Shown in pieces: positions 43,701 through 52,146 of a stretch of DNA of 64,000 bases. The position numbers were made by a program, and so were the translations under genes. The first letter of the stretch is position 1, and each line of letters opens with the position of its first letter. The notes below the pieces were generated by a model. It had not been told where the DNA came from. It searched no databases and was given only the letters and a program-made list of their open reading frames with translations. The stretch comes from Alkalidesulfovibrio alkalitolerans DSM 16529 (lineage in GTDB: Bacteria > Desulfobacterota > Desulfovibrionia > Desulfovibrionales > Desulfovibrionaceae), in assembly GCF_000422245.1 (NCBI RefSeq), contig NZ_ATHI01000002.1, positions 1-64,000 on the forward strand, written 5' to 3'.

Positions 43701-44282
43701 GGCACCTGCCGCGAGTCGCTCTCGCGCCACGGCATCGAGGCCACCTTCGGTCCCAAGGCCCGCCACCTGGACGCGGCGCAGTTCCTCTCCGAACGCATGG
43801 AGCGCGCCGAGGGCGGTCCCGAACGCATCATCTACCACGCGGCCTGTCATGCCGAATGGACCGGCCAGCACCCGAACAAGGCCGCCGGGATATATCAGAA
43901 GGTCCTGGCCGGGCTGACCGGAGCCCAGGTGCTGCACACGCCCGGCTGCTGCGGCGAATCCGGGCTTGGCGCGCTGACCTCGCCGGCCATCTACAACCGG
44001 CTGCGCGAGCGCAAGAAGGAGCGCCTGGCCATCGACCTGATGCGCGCGGGCCGCGAAGCGCCCGTGGTCGTGGGCTGCCCCTCGTGCAAGGTGGGGCTCA
44101 TGCGCTGCCTGATCGAGATGGGTCCAGAGGCTCTGGCCGGACGCGAAGTGCTGCACACGGTCGAGCTTCTGGCCCGCCTGGAGTGCGGCGAGAACTGGCG
44201 CAAGGAACTCCTGACGGCGATCGGCGGAGCGATCGCCCACGACGGCCTGAGGCTCGTTCAGGGGCTGGCGGTGGAGTTGTAG
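40701..44282 (+). CDS. FAD/Fe-S D-lactate (2-hydroxyacid) dehydrogenase, GlcD-GlcF-type fusion
   Basis: The 1193-residue protein starts with a PCMH-type FAD domain (IPRGGGTGLTGG, 165-176) and a GlcD-like C-terminal cap (NHMHAGDGNCHVNF). Two 4Fe-4S motifs follow (CTRCGKCKQVCP at 728; CTACGKCAGICP at 790). Two CCG domains come last (CCGYPL near 954; CCGESG near 1083). This is the layout of the large D-lactate/2-hydroxyacid oxidoreductases that feed electrons to quinone in sulfate reducers. The substrate is inferred. The ATG has a weak ribosome site and is divergent from opgG. Confidence 0.93.
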   Translation: MPNKGPHISIPLERLVPRVLGIPAAETAAWPTGVRETVCALAGEMFLVRYNPFIDPGLVRKSVTEALEKACPTLGEDCCGRVRQGMERFWKDFDDEQEFKAEILRRLEPLVSREAVVTTRGSLIETATDATDLRMELPMLMLAPGTVDEVKAIVRLAAEMGFALIPRGGGTGLTGGAIPALTRSVVLSLSKLKAIRDIDPDSMTLCAEAGVITADAIKAAAEQNLLFTVDPASKAGSSIGGNISENSGGPFCFEYGVTLDNILSYSMVMPSGELIEVVRMNHPRHKIMPGEAAVFEIRNEQGETTRTITLSGDDIRGKNLGKDVSNKFLGGLPGVQKEGVDGVIVEGCFVLHEKPALSRTLCLEFFGRSMHNAMLVIKDIVALRDRIRDAGDLVKISSLEEFGPKYVQAIGYAKKSGAYEGEPISVLLVQLDSDNEEALAQAVSDIVTISGRFDNVDVFSAEDDRQAEIFWEDRHKLSAIAKRTSGFKVNEDIVIPLEVIPEFSDFLENMNLHYMAVAYRKALKKVTDLAGVDPADPFIDQEFAFVKDIFKGVVTVKDLSDQELEVQASYFFHDLRSRYPAEREALDAILSDMQATRVIVANHMHAGDGNCHVNFPVNSNDPEMLGLVHEAVEKLFRKVMALGGAVSGEHGIGITKIGHLEQEKIDALRAYKQEVDPKGIINPGKLVSRELTVEPYTFSFNRLIQDLSTTALPDKERLITLLSGIQTCTRCGKCKQVCPMYHPRAGFLYHPRNKNIALGALIEAIYYSLLHTGRPDKRLMGELRRIMEHCTACGKCAGICPVKIDSSNVALHMRAFLEEKKAGGHPLKSRILHFLAQAPEKRVPTAAKALSLAQQMQNVGLGLIPKAWRSRLESPVFREKGPAPGFANLAEAIGLDDAFLIAPREIEDARDVPETVFYFPGCGAGLFYRDIGLAVLALLLRRGVSVILPDRHLCCGYPLLAQGLEEAYLNNYGANVARIRMVLDKAARKGFKVTSVLTSCGTCRESLSRHGIEATFGPKARHLDAAQFLSERMERAEGGPERIIYHAACHAEWTGQHPNKAAGIYQKVLAGLTGAQVLHTPGCCGESGLGALTSPAIYNRLRERKKERLAIDLMRAGREAPVVVGCPSCKVGLMRCLIEMGPEALAGREVLHTVELLARLECGENWRKELLTAIGGAIAHDGLRLVQGLAVEL

Positions 44283-44284
44283 CG

Positions 44285-44731
44285 GTGCGCGTGCTGGCGG
44301 TCGATTTCGGGACCAAGAAGCTCGGACTCGCCCTCTCCGATCCTTTGGGACGCATGGCCCTGCCGCGCGGCGTCATGCCTCGCTCGAGCGAGGAACGCGA
44401 CCTGGCCGAGCTTGCCCGGCTCGTGGCCGAGGAGGGTGTCGCGGCCCTGGTCGTGGGCCTCCCCTTGTCGCTTGGCGGCGAGGAAACCCCCTCGTCGCGC
44501 CGAGCGCTCGATTTCGGCCGCAAGCTTGCGGCCCGCACGGGCCTGGCCGTGCACTTCGTGGACGAGCGGCTGACCAGCAGCGAGGCCAAGGCGAGGCTGC
44601 GCGAATCGGGCGCACGCGCCAAGAAGACCAAGGCGAGGCTCGACGCCGAGGCCGCCGCAGTGATCCTGGAAAGCTTTCTGGCCGAGCGCCGAACGGCAGC
44701 CCCGACGGACGCCACGGAGCCGGCTTCGTGA
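44285..44731 (+). CDS. ruvX: Putative Holliday-junction resolvase / pre-16S rRNA nuclease RuvX (YqgF)
   Basis: The 148-residue RNase H-like fold starts at GTG 44285, two bases after the dehydrogenase stop. VLAVDFGTKKLGLALSD holds the first catalytic Asp, VVGLPLSLGGEE is the second conserved block and VHFVDERLTSSEAK the third. Family members process the 16S rRNA 5' end. It overlaps mltG by GTGA, a common pairing of these two genes. Confidence 0.92.
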   Translation: MRVLAVDFGTKKLGLALSDPLGRMALPRGVMPRSSEERDLAELARLVAEEGVAALVVGLPLSLGGEETPSSRRALDFGRKLAARTGLAVHFVDERLTSSEAKARLRESGARAKKTKARLDAEAAAVILESFLAERRTAAPTDATEPAS

Positions 44732-45951
44732 AGCTCTTGCGGCGCGTCTTCTCCCTGCCCGTGCTCCTTTGCACGTCGCTCGCGCTCATGGCCGCGCTCG
44801 GCTTGGCTAGCGTTGGCGCGGGCGTCTTCCTGCTCGCGCCGCCTCCCACAGCGATGAAGGCGAGTTTCGAAACCACGCCCCCGATCACGCCAGCCCCTGC
44901 TTCCGAAATCGCCGACGACGCGGCCCCGAATGCGGACCACGGCGCAGCGCAGCACGGCATGGCGGGCGAGACCGAGGACTTAAGCGGGGAAGCCGCTCGG
45001 CCGGAGCACGCCGAAATCGACGCCGCCAAGGCTCCCGCCCCCGATGCCGACGAGGTCGTCTTCCTGGTTCCCCCGGGCAGCAGCTTTCACGGCATCGCGC
45101 AGCGCCTGGAAGGGCAGGGATTGATCCGCGACGCCCGGGCCTTCCTCCTGCTCGTGCGCCTCACAGAGACGGGCGGCAGCCTCAAGGCCGGGGAGTTCCT
45201 CCTGCCGCGCGGTAAAAGCCCGCTGACCGTGCTCGCGGGCCTCACGCGCGGCCAGCCCATCCTGCACCGCCTGCAAGTTCGCGAGGGGCTGACCTGGTGG
45301 GAGACCGGCCGCCTCGTGGAAGAGGCGGGGCTCGGCAGCTTCGAGAGCTTCGAGCGGGCCGTGCACGATCGCGCCCTGCTCGACGCGCACAACATCCCCT
45401 TCGATTCGGCCGAGGGCTTCCTCTTCCCCGAGACGTACTTCCTCCCCCGCCCCCACGACGACGACGCAAGGCCCGTGGTCGAAGCCATGCTGCGCGAGTT
45501 CGGCCGAGCCGCCTCCCTGATCTGGCCCGAAGGGCGACCCGGCTCCGACGAGCTTGCCCGGCTGGTCATCCTGGCCAGCATCGTGGAGCGCGAGACGGGC
45601 CAGCCGCACGAACGTCGGCGCGTGGCCGGGGTCTACGCCAACAGGCTGCGCATCGGCATGCTCCTGCAGGCCGATCCCACGATCATCTACGGCCTGGGGC
45701 CGGGCTTCGAGGGCAGGCTCAGGCGCAGGCACCTCGACGACCGCAACAACCCCTACAACACCTATCAGCGCGGCGGCCTCCCCCCCGGCCCGATCTGCTC
45801 GCCTGGCTTCGCGGCGCTCGCGGCGGCCGTGGACCCCGAGGAACACCGCTACCTCTATTTCGTCTCGCGCATGGACGGCACGCATCATTTCAGCACCAAC
45901 CTGGAAGAACACAACCGGGCCGTGCGGCGATACATCCTGAACCGCCGTTAG
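44728..45951 (+). CDS. mltG: Endolytic murein transglycosylase MltG
   Basis: The 407-residue product has an N-terminal membrane anchor (SLPVLLCTSLALMAALGLAS). A long acidic linker (about 45-108) is followed by a LysM-like segment and the YceG catalytic domain. The catalytic Glu287 is in LVILASIVERETG, with YANRLRIGMLLQADPTIIYG beyond it. It cleaves nascent glycan strands at the inner membrane. The linker is longer than in E. coli MltG. The GTG start overlaps the ruvX stop. Confidence 0.95.
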   Translation: MKLLRRVFSLPVLLCTSLALMAALGLASVGAGVFLLAPPPTAMKASFETTPPITPAPASEIADDAAPNADHGAAQHGMAGETEDLSGEAARPEHAEIDAAKAPAPDADEVVFLVPPGSSFHGIAQRLEGQGLIRDARAFLLLVRLTETGGSLKAGEFLLPRGKSPLTVLAGLTRGQPILHRLQVREGLTWWETGRLVEEAGLGSFESFERAVHDRALLDAHNIPFDSAEGFLFPETYFLPRPHDDDARPVVEAMLREFGRAASLIWPEGRPGSDELARLVILASIVERETGQPHERRRVAGVYANRLRIGMLLQADPTIIYGLGPGFEGRLRRRHLDDRNNPYNTYQRGGLPPGPICSPGFAALAAAVDPEEHRYLYFVSRMDGTHHFSTNLEEHNRAVRRYILNRR

Positions 45952-46134
45952 CCGCCTCCGCCTGGCATCGTCCAGCGCGGTGCAACACGGGGCCGGAAAC
46001 CGACCCGCACCAGACCGAACACTCCGGCGCACGAGCCATCCCCTTCTGGCCGCAAACGCCGACGTATCTTTTTTTGCCTTCCCTCCCCGTTTGCAGCCCT
46101 TTTTCCCAGCCGCCCCGCTTTACATGCCCTTGCC

Positions 46135-46158
46135 CCTTTCCCACTGCCCTGGGAAAGG
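46135..46158. terminator. Hairpin downstream of mltG
   Basis: CCTTTCCCA and TGGGAAAGG form a perfect 9-bp stem around CTGCCC. CAAAATTTAC follows, so it lacks a proper T-tract; it may still mark the end of the ruvX-mltG transcript. Confidence 0.35.
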
Positions 46159-46314
46159 CAAAATTTACATAATCCAAGGAAAACTGCATTCCACTTCTCG
46201 GACATGAATGAAAGATACGTCGCACAGCCACCGTAGCCATTGCTGGCTAAAGAAATGACTCTACATTTACCATTAAATTCCATCCATAACACCATATACT
46301 ATTCAATGGCCAGC

Positions 46315-46338
46315 TGCATTAATGCATAATCATGCATT
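46315..46338. promoter_or_regulatory. Overlapping TGCAT palindromes upstream of the proV promoter
   Basis: TGCATTAATGCA (46315-46326) is a perfect palindrome. It overlaps AATGCAT-AATC-ATGCATT (46321-46338), a second inverted repeat. The cluster ends 26 bp before the -35 box and may be an osmotic-regulator operator. Confidence 0.5.
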
Positions 46339-46363
46339 CAAATACCATGAAAGACATGTGGGG

Positions 46364-46391
46364 TTGACAGATGATCTTCAGCATGTATGAT
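46364..46391 (+). promoter_or_regulatory. Sigma-70-type promoter for proVWX
   Basis: TTGACA (46364-46369) and TATGAT (46386-46391) are separated by 16 bp. Transcription would start about 46398, giving a leader of some 43 nt to the proV ATG. Confidence 0.7.
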
Positions 46392-46440
46392 AACACGCCT
46401 CCATAGACAACGAATCAAATCGCGAAACACAGGGAGACGA

Positions 46441-47643
46441 ATGAGCAGCATTGTCGTCGAAAACCTATTCAAGATCTTCGGCTCGAATCCGGAACGAGCC
46501 TTTCCGCTCCTGGAACAAGGAGTGGACAAACAGGAAATCCTCGAAAAGACTGGCCTGGGCGTGGGTGTCAACAACGCCTCCTTCGAGGTCAAGAAGGGCG
46601 AGATCGTGGTCGTCATGGGGCTTTCGGGCTCCGGCAAGTCCACGCTCGTCCGCTGCCTGAACCGCCTCATCGAGCCCACCCGCGGCCGCGTGCTCATCGA
46701 CGGCCGCGACGTGACCGCGCTTTCTCCCGACGAACTGCGCAACCTCAGGCTCGAAAAGCTCGGCATGGTCTTCCAGAACTTCGCCCTCTTCCCGCACCGC
46801 ACCGTGGCCGAGAACGCCGCCTACGGCCTCGAAGTCAAGGGCGAGGACCCGGCCTCGCGTCGTGAAAAGGCGATCGAAGCCCTGGCAAAGGTCGGTCTCG
46901 CGGGCTGGGAGGACTCCTACCCCTCGCAACTTTCCGGAGGCATGCAGCAGCGCGTGGGCTTGGCCCGCGCCCTGGCCCTGGATCCGGAGATCCTGCTCAT
47001 GGACGAGGCATTTTCCGCGCTCGATCCGCTCATCCGCCGCGACATGCAGGACGAACTGCTCTCGCTGCAGGAGGAGATGAGAAAGACCATCGTCTTCATC
47101 AGTCACGACCTCGACGAGGCACTCAAGCTCGGCGACCGCATCGTGCTCATGAAAGACGGGGCCATCGTGCAGATAGGCACTCCCGAAGACATCCTGACCA
47201 ACCCGGCCGACGACTACGTCTCGCGCTTCGTGGCCGAGGTGGACATCACCAAGGTGCTCGTGGCGGAGAGCGTGATGCGCAAACCGGCCGCGGTAGCCTA
47301 CCTGGAGCACGACGGGCCTCGGGCGGCTCTTCGCAAGATGAAGAAGGAGAGCATCTCCAGCCTCTTCGTGCTCGACGCGGACCACCGCCTCACAGGCATC
47401 GTTTCAGCCGAGGATTGCGTACGCCAGATCGAGGCGGGAGAGCGCGATCTTTCCGCCATCATGCGCACGGACCTGACCACCGCGAGCCCGGACACGCCCG
47501 CCCAGGAACTGATCCAGATCATGCACGATCTGCCCTATCCCCTTGCAGTGACCAACCAGAAAGGCCGCATCGTGGGCGTCATCGTTCGCGGCGCACTGCT
47601 CGGAGCCATCGCCGAGCGGGGGAGGAATGCGGATGATTCCTAG
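46441..47643 (+). CDS. proV: Glycine betaine/proline ABC transporter ATPase ProV
   Basis: In the 400-residue protein, Walker [10 protein letters not shown] is at 60-68. [17 protein letters not shown] is the signature and [13 protein letters not shown] is Walker B. An N-terminal extension with [19 protein letters not shown] is typical of OpuAA/ProV. Tandem CBS domains occupy about 270-400 and would sense ionic strength or nucleotides. It energises betaine uptake under salt stress. AGGGAGACG precedes the ATG at 46441. Its 3' end overlaps proW by 17 bp. Confidence 0.96.
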   Translation: MSSIVVENLFKIFGSNPERAFPLLEQGVDKQEILEKTGLGVGVNNASFEVKKGEIVVVMGLSGSGKSTLVRCLNRLIEPTRGRVLIDGRDVTALSPDELRNLRLEKLGMVFQNFALFPHRTVAENAAYGLEVKGEDPASRREKAIEALAKVGLAGWEDSYPSQLSGGMQQRVGLARALALDPEILLMDEAFSALDPLIRRDMQDELLSLQEEMRKTIVFISHDLDEALKLGDRIVLMKDGAIVQIGTPEDILTNPADDYVSRFVAEVDITKVLVAESVMRKPAAVAYLEHDGPRAALRKMKKESISSLFVLDADHRLTGIVSAEDCVRQIEAGERDLSAIMRTDLTTASPDTPAQELIQIMHDLPYPLAVTNQKGRIVGVIVRGALLGAIAERGRNADDS

Positions 47644-48466
47644 AATTCCCATTGGAAGCACCATCGAAGGCTTCATCAATTTTCTGGTGGACAACTTCTC
47701 CTGGCTGACCAAGGGCTTCTCCGCGATCATGGATACGGGGCTTTCCGCCCTGGAAGGCGGTCTTCTGTATCTGCCGCCGTGGCTGTTCATCATCCTGGCC
47801 ACTGCCCTGGCCTTCAGGCTGACCCGGAAATCCGGCGTCGCGGCCTTCACTCTTTTGGGCCTTGGTCTGATCTGGAACATGGGCCTTTGGGCGGCCACGG
47901 TCTCAACCATCGCCCTGGTGCTCATTTCCACGCTCACGGCCATCGCCCTTGGCATTCCCCTGGGCATCCTGGCGGCGGTCAGCACGCCTATCAGGCGCGT
48001 GGTCATGCCCGTGCTCGACGTGATGCAGACCATGCCGGCCTTCGTCTATCTGATCCCGGCCATCCCCTTCTTCGGCCTGGGCAAGGTCGCGGCGGTCTTT
48101 GCCACCGTGGTCTTCTCCATGCCGCCTTCCATCCGCCTGACCTGCCTGGGCATCCAGCAGGTGCCGCGCGAACTCAAGGAATGCGCCGATGCCTTCGGGT
48201 CCACCCGCTGGCAGCGGCTGGTCAAGCTCGAACTGCCCCTGTCCACGCCCACGATCATGGCGGGCGTGAACCAGACGGTCATGCTGGCCCTGTCCATGGT
48301 GGTCATCGCGGCCATGATCGGCGCCAAGGGCCTGGGTGGCGAAGTCTGGCGGGCCATCCAGCGCCTGCAGATGGGCGCAGGCTTCGAGGCGGGCATCGGC
48401 ATCGTCATCGTGGCCATCATCCTCGACCGCGTTTTGCAGCGCTTCGGCGAAAAGAAACAACAGTAA
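47627..48466 (+). CDS. proW: Glycine betaine/proline ABC transporter permease ProW
   Basis: The 279-residue binding-protein-dependent permease has about six membrane helices. The EAA-like loop CADAFGSTRWQRLVKLELPLSTPTI lies before the last helices. Two start codons, 47627 and 47633, both lie inside the end of proV, so translation is coupled. It forms the membrane channel with ProV and receives substrate from ProX. Confidence 0.95.
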   Translation: MRMIPRIPIGSTIEGFINFLVDNFSWLTKGFSAIMDTGLSALEGGLLYLPPWLFIILATALAFRLTRKSGVAAFTLLGLGLIWNMGLWAATVSTIALVLISTLTAIALGIPLGILAAVSTPIRRVVMPVLDVMQTMPAFVYLIPAIPFFGLGKVAAVFATVVFSMPPSIRLTCLGIQQVPRELKECADAFGSTRWQRLVKLELPLSTPTIMAGVNQTVMLALSMVVIAAMIGAKGLGGEVWRAIQRLQMGAGFEAGIGIVIVAIILDRVLQRFGEKKQQ

Positions 48467-48485
48467 CCCTAACCGGGAGGTTCAC

Positions 48486-49340
48486 ATGCGTATGAAAAAA
48501 CTCCTTACCGTGATGTTCACACTTGCCCTTTGTCTTGGGCTGACCATGCCCGCCATGGCTAAGAAGGTCCGGCTAGCCTATGTCGAATGGGACTGCGCCG
48601 CCACCAGCACCGCCGTGGCCCAAGCCGTGCTCCAGGAAAAAATGGGCTACGAGGTCGAGATCCTGCCCGTTGCAGCCGCCGCCATGTGGCAGGCCGTGGG
48701 CACCGGCGACGTGGACGGCATGGTCACAGCCTGGCTGCCCGTGACCCACGCCGACTACCTCAAGTCCGTGGAGAACCGGGTCGAAAACCTCGGCCCCATC
48801 GTGGGCGGCGCCAAGCTCGGCTGGGCCGTGCCCAAGTACGTGACCATCTCCTCCCTGGACGAGGTCAACGCCAACGCCGACAAGTTCGGCGGCCGGATCA
48901 TCGGCATCGACCCCGGCGCGGGCCTGATGCGCCTCTCCGAGGACGCCGTGAAGGAATACGGCATGAACAAGATGGAGCTCATGGAAGGCAGCGGCGCGAC
49001 CATGACTGCCGCGCTGGGCGACGCCATCCGCAACAACCGCTGGGTGGTGGTCACTGCCTGGTCGCCCCACTGGATGTTCGGCAAGTGGGACCTGAAGTAC
49101 CTCGACGACCCCAAGGGCGTGCTCGGCGACGAGGAGCACATCGCGACCATCGTGCGCAAGGGCCTGAAGGACGACATGCCCGAGGTCTACGCCTTCCTCG
49201 ACCGCTTCCACTGGGAAAACCCGGAGCAGTTGCAGATGGTCATGGCCTGGAACGAGGAGCCCGGCTCCGACCGCTACGCCAACGCCAAGAGGTTCATCGA
49301 CGAGAACCCCGAGTTGGTGAAGCAGTGGCTGGGCCAGTAA
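48486..49340 (+). CDS. proX: Glycine betaine/proline-binding protein ProX (OpuAC)
   Basis: The 284-residue precursor has a signal peptide to PAMA (about residue 24). The OpuAC fold is recognised from AYVEWDCAATSTAVAQAVL and AMWQAVGTGDVDGMVTAWLP. TAWSPHWMFGKWDLKYLDDP supplies the aromatic residues that cage a quaternary amine. It lies 19 bp after proW. The start has GGGAGG upstream. Confidence 0.95.
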   Translation: MRMKKLLTVMFTLALCLGLTMPAMAKKVRLAYVEWDCAATSTAVAQAVLQEKMGYEVEILPVAAAAMWQAVGTGDVDGMVTAWLPVTHADYLKSVENRVENLGPIVGGAKLGWAVPKYVTISSLDEVNANADKFGGRIIGIDPGAGLMRLSEDAVKEYGMNKMELMEGSGATMTAALGDAIRNNRWVVVTAWSPHWMFGKWDLKYLDDPKGVLGDEEHIATIVRKGLKDDMPEVYAFLDRFHWENPEQLQMVMAWNEEPGSDRYANAKRFIDENPELVKQWLGQ

Positions 49341-49367
49341 CCCGCCCCGTTCACACTTTGGGTTAGA

Positions 49368-49401
49368 CAAAGAGGCCGCCTCTCACGGGGCGGCCTCTTT
49401 G
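49368..49401. terminator. Strong terminator hairpin after proVWX
   Basis: CAAAGAGGCCGCC and GGCGGCCTCTTTG form a perfect 13-bp stem around an 8-nt loop. With A- and T-rich stem ends it can work in both directions, serving proX and the convergent glycosyltransferase. Confidence 0.85.
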
Positions 49402-49414
49402 CTTGTCACCAAAC

Positions 49415-50440
49415 TCAGGCCGCGTGCAGGTAGTGCGCGCCTTCGAGATAGCCGCGCGCCGCGAGGTGCGCCGCGATCTCGCCGCGCGCGCCGCGGCTGG
49501 CCACGTAGGTCAACAGAAACGGCCCGGCTCCGGGCGCGGGCAGCATGTCGGGCGCGATCACCCGCACCCCGCCCGGCCGCTGCCCGATCTTCCTCGGGTC
49601 GATGTCCACGTACGCGCTCACCCGCGCGCCCAGGGCAGCCAGCAGTTCCGCCCGCTTGCGCGAGACGCGGCCAGCGCCCCAGACAACGACCTCGGGCCAG
49701 GAGGCGGCGTTTGCGCGCAGCCAGGCCGCGAGATGTTCGCTCTTGAGCGCATAGAAGGCGTCCACCCCGTAGTTCTCGTGGGTGCGCGAAAGGCGGTTTG
49801 GCGGGTCGTTCCAAACGAGCAGTTCGTCCGGATGCTTGGCGAAGCGGACCCCGGCCGCGAAGAGCCGCAGCCACAATTCGTAGTCCTCGGGAAAGCGGCC
49901 CGCCGCATATCCACCGTAACGCGCGAGGACGTCGCGGCGCAGCATGGCCGAAGGGTGCGCCAGGGGCGATTCCACGAAGCGCGAGAGCGCCATCTCCTCG
50001 TGGCCGAGCAGCCCGTTGATCCACTCCACATAGGCGGCGTAACCCGCGCAGGCGTTCTCGCAGCCGCCAAAACGCACCCGGCACGAGGCCACGCCGAGCA
50101 ACGGGTCGTCCGTAAACATCCGCGCCTGCCGCGCAAGGCGCTCGGGCAGACAGAGGTCGTCGGCGTCCATGCGCGCGACGAGTTCGCCCCGGCAGACTCC
50201 GAGCCCGGCGTTCAAGGCGGCCACGATGCCGCCGTGCGGAGCGAAGACGGGCCGGATGCGCGTATCGCGCGCGGCGAAAGCCCGCAGCACCTCGGCCGTG
50301 GCGTCCGTGGAGCCGTCGTCCACGGCCACGACCTCGAAGTCGCCGAGGGTCTGGGCCAGGATGCTTTCGAGCGCGGCCGCAAGCGTCGCCGCCGCGTTGA
50401 AGCAGGGCATGAGGACGGAAACGAGGGGCGATCTTTTCAT
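49415..50440 (-). CDS. GT2 glycosyltransferase with C-terminal Rossmann-like domain
   Basis: In the 341-residue protein, the GT-A fold shows VSVLMPCFNAAATLAAALES, EVVAVDDGSTDATAE and the metal-binding ARMDADD, followed by FPEDYELWLRL. The last about 100 residues begin VVVWGAGRVSRKRAELLAAL, a nucleotide-binding-like turn not found in plain GT2 enzymes. It probably adds a sugar in surface polysaccharide or glycolipid synthesis. The start at 50440 follows a weak site. It lies 49 bp downstream of the dehydrogenase gene on the same strand. Confidence 0.88.
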   Translation of the reverse strand: MKRSPLVSVLMPCFNAAATLAAALESILAQTLGDFEVVAVDDGSTDATAEVLRAFAARDTRIRPVFAPHGGIVAALNAGLGVCRGELVARMDADDLCLPERLARQARMFTDDPLLGVASCRVRFGGCENACAGYAAYVEWINGLLGHEEMALSRFVESPLAHPSAMLRRDVLARYGGYAAGRFPEDYELWLRLFAAGVRFAKHPDELLVWNDPPNRLSRTHENYGVDAFYALKSEHLAAWLRANAASWPEVVVWGAGRVSRKRAELLAALGARVSAYVDIDPRKIGQRPGGVRVIAPDMLPAPGAGPFLLTYVASRGARGEIAAHLAARGYLEGAHYLHAA

Positions 50441-50489
50441 ATGCGGGAAAGCCGGACGGTTCTGGCCGCCCGGCTCTCAAGCCGTGATG

Positions 50490-51377
50490 CTACCGCGCAA
50501 TCCCGTTCAGCCGTTCGAGCACCTGGTAAAGCCCCTGTGTGCCCAGGTTCTCCAGCCCCATGGCCTGCGCGGCCACGTAGAACTGGTTGGCCAGGGCCAG
50601 ACCCGGCAGGGCCAGGTTCATGGCCTTGGCCTCGGCCAGGGCGATACCCATGTCCTTGACGAAGTGCTTGATGAAGAAGCCGGGGTTGAAGTCGCCCTTG
50701 GCGATGCGGCGGCCCAGGTTGTTGATGGACCACGATCCGGCCGCGCCGCTGCCGATGACGTCGATGACCGCGTCCAGGTCCATGCCCGCGCGCTGCGCGT
50801 AGAGCAGCGACTCCACCACGCCGATCATGGTGCCCGCGATCAGGATCTGGTTGCACATCTTGGTGTGCTGGCCCGCACCAGGCCCGCCCATGAGGCGCAC
50901 GTTCCTGCCCATTGTTTCGAGAAGCGGCCTGACGCGCTCAAAGGCTTCGGCCTCGCCGCCGACCATGATCGCGAGCGTGGCCTCGCGCGCGCCCAGATCA
51001 CCGCCCGAAACGGGCGCGTCCAGGGCCGCGATGCCGCGCGCCTTGGCCGCCTCGTAGACGCGCACCGCAAGCGAGGGCTCGGAGGTGGTCATGTCCACGA
51101 CCACGCTGCCGGGCTTGGCGTGGGCCAAAACCCCGTCCTCGCCGAGCAGCACCTGCTCCACGTCGCAGGGAAAGCCCACGATGGAAAAGATCACGTCGCT
51201 CTCGGCCGCGACCTCGGCCGGGGTCTTGCAGACCACCGCGCCCTTTCCGGCCAGCGGCGCGCACTTTTCGGCCGTGCGGTTGTAGACCCGCGCGGCGCAG
51301 CCCGCTTCCATCAGATGCCCGCACATGGAGCGCCCCATCACGCCCACGCCGATCCAGCCTATCTTCATGCCTTTCAT
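50490..51377 (-). CDS. Beta-hydroxyacid dehydrogenase (3-hydroxyisobutyrate dehydrogenase family)
   Basis: The 295-residue NAD(P)-dependent enzyme has the dinucleotide motif GWIGVGVMGRSM (7-18) and DAPVSGGDLGA substrate loop (120-130). Catalytic Lys173 is in GQHTKMCNQ. Members reduce or oxidise small beta-hydroxyacids, for example succinic semialdehyde, glyoxylate or tartronate; the substrate is open. GGGAGGAATACGC sets the start at 51377; upstream frame to 51437 is not needed. Confidence 0.9.
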   Translation of the reverse strand: MKGMKIGWIGVGVMGRSMCGHLMEAGCAARVYNRTAEKCAPLAGKGAVVCKTPAEVAAESDVIFSIVGFPCDVEQVLLGEDGVLAHAKPGSVVVDMTTSEPSLAVRVYEAAKARGIAALDAPVSGGDLGAREATLAIMVGGEAEAFERVRPLLETMGRNVRLMGGPGAGQHTKMCNQILIAGTMIGVVESLLYAQRAGMDLDAVIDVIGSGAAGSWSINNLGRRIAKGDFNPGFFIKHFVKDMGIALAEAKAMNLALPGLALANQFYVAAQAMGLENLGTQGLYQVLERLNGIAR

Positions 51378-51555
51378 GCGTATTCCTCCCGGTTGATCGC
51401 TCTGGGAAAAGCTACCAGCTTTGCCCCGCAGCGTCACCCTGCGCGCCGCTCCTTATCCCCAGGGCCGGGCAGCGCAGACGTTGTGTCTTGCGCCGGGGCC
51501 GCGCACCCTGTTACTATAACGACACCGCGCCACGACAACGGGAACAAAGCCCACC

Positions 51556-52059
51556 ATGAACGACGATTCCACCGAAGACCGCGAGCCGCGCCGCCCGACA
51601 GGGCTGGACGCCCTGTGCCTCTCCTTCTCCACGCTTGGCTTCATCGGCCGCGTGGGCAAAGCCCCCGGCACGGCCGGATCGCTTGCCGCCGTGCTGCTCG
51701 CACCCGTCCTCTTCCTGCATCTGGACCTTTATGGCCGCCTGCTCGCGCTGGCCGCGCTCTTCGTGCTGGGCGGACTGGCGGCGAGCCGCGCCGAGGCGGT
51801 CCTCGGCCGCAAAGACCCTTCCGTGGTGGTCATCGACGAAGTGCTCGGCCAATGGCTGACCTTCCTGCCCTTCTTCCTGTTGCCGACCTGGCAATTGATC
51901 GCGGGCTTCGTCTTGTTCCGCGTCTTCGACATCGCCAAGCCCTGGCCCATCCGGCGTTCCGAGAACTGGCTGCCCGGCGGCTTCGGGATCATGCTCGACG
52001 ACGTTCTGGCCGGAATCTACGCCATGGCGGCGCTGGCGCTCATACGTCTGGCCGCGTAG
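51556..52059 (+). CDS. pgpA: Phosphatidylglycerophosphatase A
   Basis: The 167-residue membrane enzyme contains FIGRVGKAPGTAGSLAAV, VVVIDEVLGQWLTF and FRVFDIAKPWPIR, the conserved PgpA blocks with acidic residues that bind the phosphate and metal. It makes phosphatidylglycerol from PG-phosphate. It is the first of a rightward pair with selB, which starts 87 bp later. Confidence 0.93.
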   Translation: MNDDSTEDREPRRPTGLDALCLSFSTLGFIGRVGKAPGTAGSLAAVLLAPVLFLHLDLYGRLLALAALFVLGGLAASRAEAVLGRKDPSVVVIDEVLGQWLTFLPFFLLPTWQLIAGFVLFRVFDIAKPWPIRRSENWLPGGFGIMLDDVLAGIYAMAALALIRLAA

Positions 52060-52146
52060 GCCCCCGTGCCCGGATCGCGCGGCTTGCCGCGAACGGGCGA
52101 TGGGAGTAGACAAAGCGATTACGCTCGCAAGGGACAAGGAGGAGCC

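Larger units (their letters stand above)
45952..46440. other. AT-rich regulatory region upstream of proV
   Basis: These 489 bp change from GC-rich to clearly AT-rich after about 46150. They contain a 9-bp-stem hairpin (46135-46158), TGCAT palindromes (46315-46338) and a sigma-70-type promoter (46364-46391). No small gene was found. Confidence 0.6.

Noticed and set aside
40509-44240. Open minus-strand frame of about 1240 codons continuing from opgG through the whole length of the opposite gene
   Set aside because: It is fully antisense to the well-supported FAD/Fe-S dehydrogenase, has no domain, and follows from the high GC third-position bias. The opgG start at 40508 has its own ribosome site and signal peptide.
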